64,000 bases of DNA from Candidatus Rokuibacteriota bacterium (lineage in GTDB: Bacteria; Methylomirabilota; Methylomirabilia; Rokubacteriales; CSP1-6): assembly GCA_003221515.1 (NCBI GenBank), contig QHSI01000112.1:1-64000 (forward strand), in the 5' to 3' direction. The translations under genes and the position numbers were made by a program. The notes under the pieces are model-generated. The model was not told the origin of the DNA and searched no databases. It was given only the letters and a program-made list of their open reading frames with translations. Shown here in pieces: positions 50,175 to 58,626 of this stretch. How positions within the stretch are numbered: the stretch's first letter is position 1; each line of letters opens with the position of its first letter.

Positions 50175-52165
50175 GCCGCCCTTGGGGGGCCCTTCGAGCC
50201 CCACCATGTATAGAGTCGGAACGCGCCGGCCGCGAGCCAGGCGGCGGCGATGACGGCGCTCACGATGGTTGACGCGATCTCCGGCGCTCCCGCGACGTAA
50301 GCCAGCTCCACGGTCGCCGCGCTCCCGTTCGACCGCACCTCCAGATCGCCGAAGCGTCCGCGCCGCGACTCGGTCGTCGCTCCATCAACGCCCGCGCGCC
50401 AGAGCGGATAGTACGTCGTGCGCGTCGAGACCCACGCGTCGCGGTCGGCGGCGGTGACCGTGACAGCCCAGCGGCCGGACGGGCCCGGGCGGGGCAGCGC
50501 GACCGGCGCGCGGCGCACGTAGACCACGAACGGCTCGGGCGCCGCACGCTTCGCGAACACGTCGCTCTCGTCGAGGCCGCGCAACCCCGGAGCGTCCTCG
50601 TCGAGGGCCACGACGACGCTGACGCCCAGCCGATCCGCGTGTTCGTCGATCGCCGCTGGATCGAGCGTCTCGAGCGGTCGGCCGAAGATCGAGCGGCCGT
50701 CGAGCTGCTCGGCCAAATGCGTGATCGGCGCTCGCCCGGCGTCGCCGCGGTACACGAGCGCCGCGATCGGCGACGGGTGGGTGAACGTGCCGTGGACGAT
50801 CGCGCGCCCGGTATAGACGGGTGTGAGCGCGGTGACGTGGGTGTGCGGACGGTACCACTCCCGCGCGCCGGACCCATAAGTGAGCGGCACCCCCGATCTC
50901 AAGAACAGGATCCGGCCCTCGGGCGCGTCGCGCAGCGTCGTCCAGAGATCGCCGAGCCGCAGGCCTCGCTCGACGGTCGCCAGCGACGGCCACTCGGCGG
51001 GCCGAGGCCAGAGCGTGAGCGTGCCAGCCCCCGCGCGGAGCGAGACCGCGATCAGCACGAGCACTCCGGCCAGGCCGATCAGCGGCTCGCGGAAGCGGAA
51101 GCTCCTGTGTGGCTCGGTCACCGCCGTCGAGGCGACGAGCGGCTCGTGGCCGTTCGAGCGGCGGCGGCCCGACCAACCCAGGCCGGCCGCGAGCACCAGC
51201 GCGAGCCAGGCGCCGTCCACGACGCGGTTGGCCGGGAGCCAGCGGGCTCCGAGCGGCTCGAGCGCATACCGGTCGAGGAGCGTGACGATTACCATCACCC
51301 ACGGGAAGGCGGCCGCGACACGCACGGCTCGGCCGCCGCTCCAGGCGCGCAGGAGCCCGAGCAGCGCCAGGAGTCCGAGCACCCCGCCGAAGAGGCCCAC
51401 GCGGGGCGGCCCGCCCCACGCGAGCGCGCGCGTCTCCGCGAGACGGACGACCAGCGGCACGGTCCAGAACGCCGTCAGCGCGGCCGCGACGGCGAGGACC
51501 ACCGCCGCGACGGCGAGTCGCCGCGCGCGCGGCGAGCGGGCGAGCGCGGCGAGCGCGATCAACGCCACCGCGGCCGGAAGCTCCGCCGGGTGAAGGAGCA
51601 GGATCGCTCCGATCAAGATCGGTGCGCTCCACGATGGCCGACGCGCATCCTCGATCCAGGGAACGAGCGTGTAAAGGAGCAGGGGAACCAGCGCCCACGC
51701 GAGCCGTGCGCCAACCATCCCGATGTGCACGCCGCCCTCGACGCCACTCGTGGTGCCGGCGGACAGCGTGAGCGCGACGAACGCGCCCGGGAGCGCGAGC
51801 CAGCCGCTTCCGAGAATTCGCGCCAGGGCGAGAAACGCCGTCAGCCCCGGCGCCAGATACGCGATCCAGACGAGCGCGTGGAACGCGGCCGGCACGGACA
51901 GCGCGGTGAACGACGCCCAGTGCAGGAGCGCGCCCGCGTACGCGAATCCGGGCGGGTAGAACTGGAGCTCCGGGTAGCCAGCCCACCAGTCCGGGTTCCA
52001 CGTCCACGGCGCCGGCCCGCGCGCGACGACGTGCCACACGCGGTAGAGCTGTCCCGGATGGTCGTCGAAGGCGAGGGGGGCTCGGCCGAGCGCGACGGCG
52101 CCGAAGGTGATCCCGTACGCGGCGAGCAGCACGAGCGGGGAAATCCCCTCGGAACGCACCGTCAC
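50156..52165 (-). CDS. Large multi-pass membrane protein, GT-C/YfhO-like
   Basis: 669 residues, GTG start, about 12 membrane segments to residue 380 and then a soluble C-terminal domain of about 280 residues. The first loop has DDHPGQLYRVWHVVARG, with the acidic pair seen in GT-C membrane glycosyltransferases, followed by WWAGYPELQFYPPGFAY. Relatives are annotated as 6-pyruvoyl-tetrahydropterin-synthase-related or YfhO-like membrane proteins. It is probably an envelope glycosyltransferase, but donor and acceptor are unknown. Its last 19 bp overlap the convergent SDR gene. Confidence 0.78.
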   Translation of the reverse strand: MTVRSEGISPLVLLAAYGITFGAVALGRAPLAFDDHPGQLYRVWHVVARGPAPWTWNPDWWAGYPELQFYPPGFAYAGALLHWASFTALSVPAAFHALVWIAYLAPGLTAFLALARILGSGWLALPGAFVALTLSAGTTSGVEGGVHIGMVGARLAWALVPLLLYTLVPWIEDARRPSWSAPILIGAILLLHPAELPAAVALIALAALARSPRARRLAVAAVVLAVAAALTAFWTVPLVVRLAETRALAWGGPPRVGLFGGVLGLLALLGLLRAWSGGRAVRVAAAFPWVMVIVTLLDRYALEPLGARWLPANRVVDGAWLALVLAAGLGWSGRRRSNGHEPLVASTAVTEPHRSFRFREPLIGLAGVLVLIAVSLRAGAGTLTLWPRPAEWPSLATVERGLRLGDLWTTLRDAPEGRILFLRSGVPLTYGSGAREWYRPHTHVTALTPVYTGRAIVHGTFTHPSPIAALVYRGDAGRAPITHLAEQLDGRSIFGRPLETLDPAAIDEHADRLGVSVVVALDEDAPGLRGLDESDVFAKRAAPEPFVVYVRRAPVALPRPGPSGRWAVTVTAADRDAWVSTRTTYYPLWRAGVDGATTESRRGRFGDLEVRSNGSAATVELAYVAGAPEIASTIVSAVIAAAWLAAGAFRLYTWWGSKGPPRAAQTSGS
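50186..50202. terminator. Short hairpin at convergent gene ends
   Basis: GGGGC (50186-50190) / GCCCC (50198-50202) with loop CCTTCGA, just after the SDR stop and within the last codons of the opposite gene. The 15-mer GGGGGGCCCTTCGAG (50184-50198) is identical to one in the hairpin at 20190. Confidence 0.4.
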
Positions 52166-52179
52166 GGATCATACGCCAA

Positions 52180-52208
52180 TTGACATGCGCAGGAGTTGAG
52201 TGTTAAGT
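52180..52208 (+). promoter_or_regulatory. Promoter of the threonine synthase operon
   Basis: Consensus TTGACA (52180-52185) and TTAAGT (52203-52208) with a 17-bp spacer. A start near 52215 leaves a leader of about 60 nt. Confidence 0.55.
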
Positions 52209-52226
52209 GATGGAAATGTCTAGCTG

Positions 52227-52264
52227 TCGGTGCAACAAAACTCGGGGCTCAATTCCCCTACCGA
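52227..52264 (+). promoter_or_regulatory. Structured 5' leader of the threonine synthase mRNA
   Basis: Nested pairing: outer TCGGT (52227-52231) / ACCGA (52260-52264), and inner GGGG (52244-52247) / CCCC (52255-52258). The Shine-Dalgarno TGGAGA begins right after the outer stem, so opening or closing it could affect translation. It does not match a riboswitch class known to me. Confidence 0.4.
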
Positions 52265-52275
52265 TGGAGACTTGA

Positions 52276-53523
52276 ATGGAAAAGCTCAATGGTCTGCGCT
52301 GCCGCGAATGTGGCCGCCACTATCCGGCGGCTCCCGTCCACGTCTGCGAGTTCTGTTTCGGCCCCCTCGAGGTCGACTACCACTACGACGCGCTGAAGGG
52401 TGTCGTCACGCGTGAGTCGATCGCCGCCGGGCCGCCGAGCATGTGGCGGTACCGCGATCTGCTCCCGATCGAGGGGGACGCCGCCGTCGGCCATCACGTC
52501 GGCTTCACGCCGCTGATCCGCGCCAAGAACCTCGCCGACGAGCTGGGCTGCCGCGAGGTGTGGGTGAAGAACGACTCGGTCTGTCACCCAACGTGGTCCT
52601 TCAAGGACCGCGTCGTCGCCGTCGCGGTCACCAAGGCCCTCGAGTTCGGGTTCGACACCGTCGCGTGCGCCTCGACCGGCAACCTCGCAAACTCGGTCGC
52701 CGCCCACGCCGCGGAGGGCCGGCTCAAGTCGTACATCTTCATCCCGGCCGACCTCGAGCAGGGGAAGATCCTGGGAACGCTGGTGTACAGCCCGACGCTG
52801 GTCGCCGTCCACGGCACCTACGACGAAGTGAACCGGCTGTGCTCCGAGATCGCCGACAAGTACCGGTGGGCCTTCGTGAACGTGAACTTCCGCCCGTACT
52901 ACTCCGAGGGCTCCAAGAGCTATGGGTTCGAGATCATCGAGCAGCTCGGTTGGCGGACGCCCGGTCATATTGTTGTCCCGTGCGCCGGCGGCTCGCTGAT
53001 CACGAAGATCTGGAAGGCGATCAAGGAGCTGAAGACGCTCGGGCTGCTCGAGGGGCCGGTTCGCACCAAGATGCACGCCGCGCAGGCGCTCGGCTGCGGC
53101 CCCATCGTCACGATGATCAAGAACGACACCGACGTGCTGGTGCCGGTGCGGCCCAACACGATCGCCAAGTCGCTGGCGATCGGCAACCCGGCCGACGGCT
53201 ACTACGCCTACAAGACCACGAAGGAATCGGGGGGCTCCGGCGAGCACGCCACCGACGAGGAGATCATCGAGGGGATGCTGCTGCTGGCGCGCACCGAGGG
53301 AATCTTCACCGAGACCGCCGGCGGTGTGACCGTCGCCGCCGCCAAGAAGCTCATCGAGCGCGGCGTCATTCCGCGCGATGAATCGATCGTCATCTGCGTC
53401 ACGGGCAACGGCCTGAAGACACCCGACGCCCTCCAGGACCGCCTGCAGACCCACGCGAAGATCAAGCCCTCGCTGTCGGCCTTCGACCGCGCGCTGGCCG
53501 AGCTCAAGTCCCAAACGTCGTAG
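52276..53523 (+). CDS. thrC: Threonine synthase
   Basis: 415 residues. PLP enzyme that turns O-phosphohomoserine into threonine. A rubredoxin-like zinc ribbon opens the protein (Cys9, Cys12, Cys24, Cys27). The PLP lysine lies in HPTWSFKDRVV (Lys110), followed by the Asn loop ASTGNLANSVAAHA. This is the long, zinc-ribbon-bearing ThrC type. It is followed 11 bp later by a sulfur-carrier-like gene, so a phosphohomoserine-dependent sulfur-transfer side activity is conceivable. Confidence 0.9.
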   Translation: MEKLNGLRCRECGRHYPAAPVHVCEFCFGPLEVDYHYDALKGVVTRESIAAGPPSMWRYRDLLPIEGDAAVGHHVGFTPLIRAKNLADELGCREVWVKNDSVCHPTWSFKDRVVAVAVTKALEFGFDTVACASTGNLANSVAAHAAEGRLKSYIFIPADLEQGKILGTLVYSPTLVAVHGTYDEVNRLCSEIADKYRWAFVNVNFRPYYSEGSKSYGFEIIEQLGWRTPGHIVVPCAGGSLITKIWKAIKELKTLGLLEGPVRTKMHAAQALGCGPIVTMIKNDTDVLVPVRPNTIAKSLAIGNPADGYYAYKTTKESGGSGEHATDEEIIEGMLLLARTEGIFTETAGGVTVAAAKKLIERGVIPRDESIVICVTGNGLKTPDALQDRLQTHAKIKPSLSAFDRALAELKSQTS

Positions 53524-53534
53524 GAGGAACGCGA

Positions 53535-53813
53535 ATGCCGGTGCTCGTACGGATTCCCACGCCGCTGCGCACGATCACGAAGGGTAACGCCGAGATCCAG
53601 GCCAAGGGCGACACGGTCGACAGCCTCGTCGCCGACCTCGAGCGACAGTTTCCGGGGCTGAAGGAACGGCTGCTCGACGAGTCCGGGGAGCTACGGCGCT
53701 TCATCAATATCTACGTCAACCAGGAGGACATCCGGTTCCTCCAGGCCCAGAAGACGACGCTGAAGGACGGCGACGAGGTCTCGATCGTTCCGGCGATCGC
53801 CGGGGGCCGCTGA
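53535..53813 (+). CDS. MoaD/ThiS-family sulfur carrier-like protein ending Gly-Gly-Arg
   Basis: 92 residues with a ubiquitin-like fold: VLVRIPTPLRTITKGNAEI, a Leu-rich helix (SLVADLERQFPGLKERLL), and the end EVSIVPAIAGGR. It resembles CysO/MoaD. The C-terminal diglycine is followed by one Arg, so activation as a thiocarboxylate would first need removal of that residue, as in the HcyS system where one terminal residue is trimmed. It has AGGAGG before the start and is co-transcribed with thrC and the NIL gene. Confidence 0.88.
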   Translation: MPVLVRIPTPLRTITKGNAEIQAKGDTVDSLVADLERQFPGLKERLLDESGELRRFINIYVNQEDIRFLQAQKTTLKDGDEVSIVPAIAGGR

Positions 53814-53825
53814 TCTAGGCAGGCA

Positions 53826-54068
53826 ATGGCCCGCACGCGCGTTCGCCTGACCTTTCCGACGGCGCTCATCCAGGAGCCCATCGTCTATCGCCTCGTGAAG
53901 GACTTCGACATCGTGATCAACATCCGCCGCGCCGACGTGACGGCCGACCACGGCTGGATGGCGCTCGAGCTCGAGGGCGACGAGGGCGCGCTCGAACGCG
54001 GGGTCAAGTGGCTCAGGGACCGCGGGGTGCAGGTCGATCCGCTCGAGCGTGACGTGATCGTTCCATGA
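53826..54068 (+). CDS. Stand-alone NIL-domain protein
   Basis: 80 residues, one ferredoxin-like NIL domain: VRLTFPTALIQEPIVYRLVK followed by IVINIRRADVTADHGWMALE and a basic helix. NIL domains end the methionine importer ATPase MetN, where they sense methionine; free-standing ones occur with homocysteine-synthesis genes. Here it follows thrC and the sulfur carrier by 12 bp. The trio therefore looks like a sulfur amino acid module. Confidence 0.87.
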   Translation: MARTRVRLTFPTALIQEPIVYRLVKDFDIVINIRRADVTADHGWMALELEGDEGALERGVKWLRDRGVQVDPLERDVIVP

Positions 54069-54085
54069 TGCACCGTCGGGGCGAT

Positions 54086-54115
54086 TCTCCGCCGCCGAGG
54101 CAAGCTCGGCGGAGA
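54086..54115 (+). terminator. Hairpin after the NIL gene
   Basis: The strand 54086-54099 pairs with CTCGGCGGAGA (54105-54115) over 11 bp with a 3-nt bulge. There is no T-run. It may end the thrC-NIL transcript or separate it from the aminotransferase gene. Confidence 0.45.
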
Positions 54116-54156
54116 GAGGCCGCCGGCGCCCGACGTTCGGGCAGATAGTCCTCCGC

Positions 54157-55320
54157 GTGATCTCAAAACGGGTCCAGGGCTTCACCGAGTCGGTCATCCG
54201 CGAGATGACCCGTGTCGTCGACCAGCTCGGAGGCGTGAACCTGGCCCAGGGCATGCCCAACTTCCCGCCGCCGCCAGAGCTGATCGAAGCGGCGCACCGC
54301 GCGATCGACGGCGACTTCCACCAGTACGCGATCACCTGGGGCACACCCCGGCTGCGGCGCGCGATCGCCGCCAAGTACCGGAAGTTCTACGGGATGGAGG
54401 TCGATCCCGAGCTCCACGTCACGATCTGCTGCGGCTCCACCGAGACCATGCTGGCGACGCTGCTCGCCGTGCTCAATCCCGGCGACGAAGTCATCATCTT
54501 CGAGCCCTTCTACGAGAACTACGGGCCCGGTTGCATCATCTCCGGCGCTCAGCCGATCTTCGTGCCCCTGGAGCCGCCCGACTTCTCGTTCGATCCCGAT
54601 CGGCTCGAGCGTGCGGTGACGCGCCGAACGCGCGCCATCGTCTTCAACAGCCCGAACAACCCGACCGGGAAGGTCTTCTCGCGGGGCGAGCTCGAGACGA
54701 TCGCCGCGCTTTGTCGCGAGCACGGCCTGCTGGCGATCACCGACGAGATCTACGAGCACATCGTCTACGATGGCCTCGGGCACACGCCGATCGCGACGCT
54801 GCCGGGCATGGCCGAGCGCACGGTGACCATCTCCGGGATCTCGAAGTCCTACTCGGTCACCGGCTGGCGCGTCGGCTATGCGATCGCGCCCCCGGACCTC
54901 GCGGTCGGGATCCGGCGCGCCCACGACTTCATCACCGTCGGGGCCCCGCATCCGCTGCAGGAAGCGGCGGTCACCGCGCTCGAGCTGCCCGACGACTACT
55001 ACGTCAAGCTGCGGACGTCCTACCAGGCGCGACGCGATCTGCTCTGGCACTACGTCGAGGCGGCTGGGTTCGTGGCGTGGAAGCCGCGCGGTGCCTACTA
55101 CATCCTGACGGACGTCTCCCACTTCCTGAAACAGTACGACGTCCGCGACGACACCGCGTTCGCCATGTGGCTCATCCGCAACGTCGGCGTCGCCACGGTG
55201 CCGGGCTCCTCCTTCTACGCCCACCCCGAGCTCGGCCGCACGAAGATCCGATTCTGCTTCCCGAAGACCGACGACATGCTTCGGGACGCGGGAGAGCGCC
55301 TCCTCAAGCTTCGCTCGTGA
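54157..55320 (+). CDS. Class I/II PLP-dependent aminotransferase
   Basis: 387 residues, GTG start. The PLP lysine is in SGISKSYSVTGWRVG (Lys230). NSPNNPTGKVFS gives the Asn motif, ITDEIYEHIVYDG the Asp, and KIRFCF the carboxylate-binding Arg. It is closest in pattern to aspartate, methionine or kynurenine aminotransferases (the start VQGFTESVIREMTRV and NLAQGMPNFPPP). Its place after a sulfur amino acid module would fit methionine or aspartate transamination. It is coupled to the glycerate kinase gene by GTGA. Confidence 0.88.
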   Translation: MISKRVQGFTESVIREMTRVVDQLGGVNLAQGMPNFPPPPELIEAAHRAIDGDFHQYAITWGTPRLRRAIAAKYRKFYGMEVDPELHVTICCGSTETMLATLLAVLNPGDEVIIFEPFYENYGPGCIISGAQPIFVPLEPPDFSFDPDRLERAVTRRTRAIVFNSPNNPTGKVFSRGELETIAALCREHGLLAITDEIYEHIVYDGLGHTPIATLPGMAERTVTISGISKSYSVTGWRVGYAIAPPDLAVGIRRAHDFITVGAPHPLQEAAVTALELPDDYYVKLRTSYQARRDLLWHYVEAAGFVAWKPRGAYYILTDVSHFLKQYDVRDDTAFAMWLIRNVGVATVPGSSFYAHPELGRTKIRFCFPKTDDMLRDAGERLLKLRS

Positions 55321-56570
55321 CGCCGCGAGACGTGGCGCGCGCCATCCTCCAGGCGGCGCTCGAGGCGGGCGACGTCGTCCCGCTCGTGCGCTCGCACCTC
55401 CCGATCAGTCGCGGGCGCGTCCTCGTCCTCGGCTGCGGCAAGGCCAGCGGCGCCATGGCCGCCGCCGCCGAGGAAGTCCTGGGCGATCGCGTCGCCGGCG
55501 GGTTCGTCGTTGTCAAGGACGGCTGCGCGGTCCCGCTCGGGCGCATCGAGCTCGCCGAAGCGGGCCACCCCGTGCCCGACCAGCGCGGCCTCCACGCCTC
55601 GGCGAGGCTTCTCGAGCTGGCCCACGGCGCCGGGGAGGACGATCTCGTCCTGTTCCTCGTTTCCGGCGGCGGCTCCGCGCTCACGCCGGCGCCGGCCCCG
55701 CCGATCACACTTGCCGAGAAGCAAGAGGTCACGCGGCTCCTGCTGGCCTCGGGCGCGGCGATCGGCGAGCTCAACGCGGTCCGCAAGCACCTCTCGCGCT
55801 TCAAGGGCGGTCAGCTCGCCCGCGCGGCGTGGCCGGCGGCCGTTCTCACGCTCGCCCTGTCCGACGTGATCGGCGACCCGCTCGACGTGATCGCGTCCGG
55901 GCCCACCGCGCCCGACCCGACGACCTTCGCCGATGCGGCGGACGTGCTGGCGCGCCGAGGCGTCGAGGGCCGGGTGCCGGCGTCGGTCAGGGACCGCCTG
56001 CAGGCCGGGCTCAGAGGCGACCTCGAGGAGACGCCGAAGGCGGGCGATCGCGTCTTCGGTCGCGTCACCAACGTCGTCGTCGGCAACAACCGCCTGATCA
56101 CCGACGCGGCCGTCGCGGCGGCCACGCGCCTCGGCTACCGCCCGTACTTCCAGACGCGCGAGCTCGAGGGCGAGGCGCGGGACGTCGCCCGCGATCTCGT
56201 CGCGCGCGCGCGCCGGCTCGAGCCTCCCGCGTGCCTGGTCGCGGGCGGCGAGACCACCGTGACCGTGCGCGGCCGGGGAACGGGCGGACGCTGCCAGGAG
56301 TTCGCGCTGGCCGCCGCGCTCGAGCTCCAGCCGAAGGACGGGATCACGGTGCTCGCCGCCGGTACCGACGGCTCCGACGGCCCGACCGACGCGGCCGGCG
56401 CGATCGTCGACGCCGCCACGCTCGGCCGCGCCGCTCGGGCGGGCGTGGACGCGCGCGCGGCCCTCGAGGACAACGACGCGCATCGATGCCTGCGATCGAG
56501 CGGCGATCTGCTCGTCACCGGCCCGACGCGCACGAACCTGCTCGACCTCTACGTCCTGCTGCGCGCGTAG
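55317..56570 (+). CDS. Glycerate 2-kinase (MOFRL/GckA family)
   Basis: 417 residues from GTG 55317. The family pattern is clear: VLGCGKASGAMAAAAEEVLG, LFLVSGGGSAL, LSDVIGDPLDVIASGPTAPD and the C-terminal MOFRL domain (GTGGRCQEFALAAALEL; GTDGSDGPTDAAGAIVD). It phosphorylates D-glycerate to 2-phosphoglycerate. Pairing with an aminotransferase recalls serine-glyoxylate type routes, where hydroxypyruvate is reduced to glycerate, but the reductase is not here. Confidence 0.92.
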   Translation: MTPRDVARAILQAALEAGDVVPLVRSHLPISRGRVLVLGCGKASGAMAAAAEEVLGDRVAGGFVVVKDGCAVPLGRIELAEAGHPVPDQRGLHASARLLELAHGAGEDDLVLFLVSGGGSALTPAPAPPITLAEKQEVTRLLLASGAAIGELNAVRKHLSRFKGGQLARAAWPAAVLTLALSDVIGDPLDVIASGPTAPDPTTFADAADVLARRGVEGRVPASVRDRLQAGLRGDLEETPKAGDRVFGRVTNVVVGNNRLITDAAVAAATRLGYRPYFQTRELEGEARDVARDLVARARRLEPPACLVAGGETTVTVRGRGTGGRCQEFALAAALELQPKDGITVLAAGTDGSDGPTDAAGAIVDAATLGRAARAGVDARAALEDNDAHRCLRSSGDLLVTGPTRTNLLDLYVLLRA

Positions 56571-58541
56571 ATGATCGCGGAACCCGTCCTCTTCAGGGAT
56601 CTCGCATACGTCTTCCTCGCCGCCGTACTGGGTGGAGCGCTCGCGCGGCTCGCCCACCAGCCGTTGATCCTGGGGTACGTCTTCGGCGGGCTCCTGGTGA
56701 GCCCGTTGACGCCGGGACCCTCGGTCACGGACGTCCACACGTTCCAGGCCTTCGCCGAGATCGGCGTCGTGCTCCTGATGTTCTCGCTCGGCATCGAGTT
56801 CTCCCTCAAGGACCTCATGGGGGTGAAGTGGATCGCGCTGGTCGGCGCCCCCCTCGGCATGGCCCTGTCCATCGGGCTCACGCTCACCACCGGCGCCGTG
56901 CTCGGCTGGAGCCCGTTGCAAGGCGCGGTCGTCGGCATGGTCATCTGCGTCGCGAGCACGATGGTGCTGGCCCGGCTGCTGCTCGACCGCGGCGAGCTCC
57001 ACACGCGTCACGGCCGGGTGATGATCGGGATCTCGCTGGTCGAAGACCTGGTCGTGGTCGTGCTGATCGTGCTCATCCCGGCGCTCGGCGCGCTGCAAGG
57101 CGAACGGCTCGTCGCAATCGTAAAGGCGTTGCTGACGGCGGCGGTCATCCTCGGGCCCTTCTTCTATCTGACCCGCCGCATTCTGCCCCCGATCCTGGCC
57201 CGCGTGGCGCGGACAAGGAGCGACGAGCTCTTCCTGCTCGTGACGCTCGCCATCGGCCTCGGCGCGGCCGCCATCACCCAGGCGGCCGGCCTGTCGCTGG
57301 CGCTGGGCGCGTTCCTGGCCGGGCTGCTCATCAACGAATCGGACTACGCTCACGAGATGCTCGCGCGGGTCCTGTCGCTCCGCGACGCGTTCACCGCGCT
57401 GTTCTTCGTGACGATCGGCGTTCTCATCGATCCGCGCGTCGTCGCGGCGAACCTCGGGCTGCTCGGAGCGCTGGTCGGCCTCATCGTGATCGGGAACTGG
57501 GCGATCTGGACGACCGTATGCCTGGCGTTTCGCCAGTCGCTCTTCACGGCCGTCCGGGTCGGCCTGGGCCTCGCCCAGATCGGAGAGTTCTCCTTCATCC
57601 TGGTCGGCGTGGCGCGGCAGTCCGGCCACGTCGATCACGATATGTACAGCGCGACGCTCGCCGCGTCACTGGTGACGGTCCTGATCAACGCCGCGCTCGT
57701 CCGGCTCGTCGCGCGGTGGCTCGGGCCGCCGCGTCACGAGGACCGGGGAACGTTGGGTCGGCCATCGGGAGAGGGGCTCGACGGCCACGTCGTCGTGTGC
57801 GGGTTCGGCCGTGTCGGGAGCGCGATCGGCGAGGCCCTGGAGACGTTCGGCGTCCCGTACGTCGCGATCGAGACCGACCCCGACATCGTCAAGAGCCTCC
57901 GCGCCCGGAAGGTGCCCGCCGTCTTCGGCGACGCCGCCCAGCGGGTCATACTCGCCGCGGGCCAGGCCGATCGCGCGGCCCTCGTCATCCTCGCGGTGCC
58001 CGAAAGCGAGCGCGCGCGCCTCGCCGTCAGCCGCATCCGCGCGTTCAATCCCACCGTACCGATCCTGGCCCGCGTGAACGATCTGGCGTGGCGCGGCCGA
58101 CTCATGGAGGCGGGCGCCGCGGAGGTGATCCAGCCGGAGCAGGAGGCCGCGTCGACCCTGATCCGCCACGCGCTCGAGCGGCTGTCCCTGCCGCGGGAGC
58201 GGGTCCTCGCCTACTTGAACAGCTTTCGAGGGGCCATGGAGAGCGTCGTGCCGGAAGCGAACGTTCCGCCGGTGGGCGACGCGCTGCGAGCGACGAGCGG
58301 CATGCCGCGCCTGCGGGTGGTCACGCTCAGGGGCGGCGATCTCATCGGTCGCTCGCTGGGCGAGGCGCGCGTCCGCGAGCGCTTCGGGGTCAATGTGATC
58401 GCCGTCGAGCGCGCGACGGGCGAGATCGTGGACGACCCATCGGCCGACACGGTGCTGCGCGAGGGGGACCGGATCCGCCTCTTCGGTCTCCCGCGGCAGA
58501 TCGAGGCGCTCCTGTCCGGGTCCGCGGTGCTCATCGAATGA
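56571..58541 (+). CDS. CPA2-type potassium/proton antiporter with RCK domain (Kef-like)
   Basis: 656 residues. The Na/H-exchanger domain (1-385) has about 12 membrane segments, including MFSLGIEFSLKDLMGVKW and LALGAFLAGLLINESDYAHE. A TrkA-N (RCK) nucleotide-binding domain starts at about residue 404 (GHVVVCGFGRVGSAIGEAL), and a TrkA-C domain follows from about 575. The layout is that of KefB/KefC/YbaL, ligand-gated potassium efflux systems. The ATG follows the glycerate kinase stop with no gap. Confidence 0.93.
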   Translation: MIAEPVLFRDLAYVFLAAVLGGALARLAHQPLILGYVFGGLLVSPLTPGPSVTDVHTFQAFAEIGVVLLMFSLGIEFSLKDLMGVKWIALVGAPLGMALSIGLTLTTGAVLGWSPLQGAVVGMVICVASTMVLARLLLDRGELHTRHGRVMIGISLVEDLVVVVLIVLIPALGALQGERLVAIVKALLTAAVILGPFFYLTRRILPPILARVARTRSDELFLLVTLAIGLGAAAITQAAGLSLALGAFLAGLLINESDYAHEMLARVLSLRDAFTALFFVTIGVLIDPRVVAANLGLLGALVGLIVIGNWAIWTTVCLAFRQSLFTAVRVGLGLAQIGEFSFILVGVARQSGHVDHDMYSATLAASLVTVLINAALVRLVARWLGPPRHEDRGTLGRPSGEGLDGHVVVCGFGRVGSAIGEALETFGVPYVAIETDPDIVKSLRARKVPAVFGDAAQRVILAAGQADRAALVILAVPESERARLAVSRIRAFNPTVPILARVNDLAWRGRLMEAGAAEVIQPEQEAASTLIRHALERLSLPRERVLAYLNSFRGAMESVVPEANVPPVGDALRATSGMPRLRVVTLRGGDLIGRSLGEARVRERFGVNVIAVERATGEIVDDPSADTVLREGDRIRLFGLPRQIEALLSGSAVLIE

Positions 58542-58567
58542 GCCAAGCGGTGCTCATCGAATGAGCC
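58524..58567. repeat. Tandem duplication of 23 bp around the antiporter stop codon
   Basis: The 21-mer beginning GCGGTGCTCATCGAATGAGC occurs at 58524-58544 and again at 58547-58567. The first copy encodes the last residues and stop of the antiporter. Each copy contains the hairpin GCTCAT-CGA-ATGAGC, so the duplication creates two adjacent small hairpins. Confidence 0.8.
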
Positions 58568-58610
58568 CCTTGTACACGGTCCTCGGGTGAAACGCCGTGT
58601 AGGAGTGGCG

Positions 58611-58619
58611 TGATATCCT
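58611..58619 (+). promoter_or_regulatory. Extended -10 promoter of the rlmN operon
   Basis: TGATATCCT, with the hexamer 58614-58619 ending 7 nt before ATG 58627, implying a leaderless rlmN mRNA. Confidence 0.5.
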
Positions 58620-58626
58620 TCCCAGG

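Noticed and set aside
52168-52173. TATGAT as -10 box for the large membrane protein on the minus strand
   Set aside because: It ends only 2 nt before the GTG start, so initiation would fall inside the coding region.
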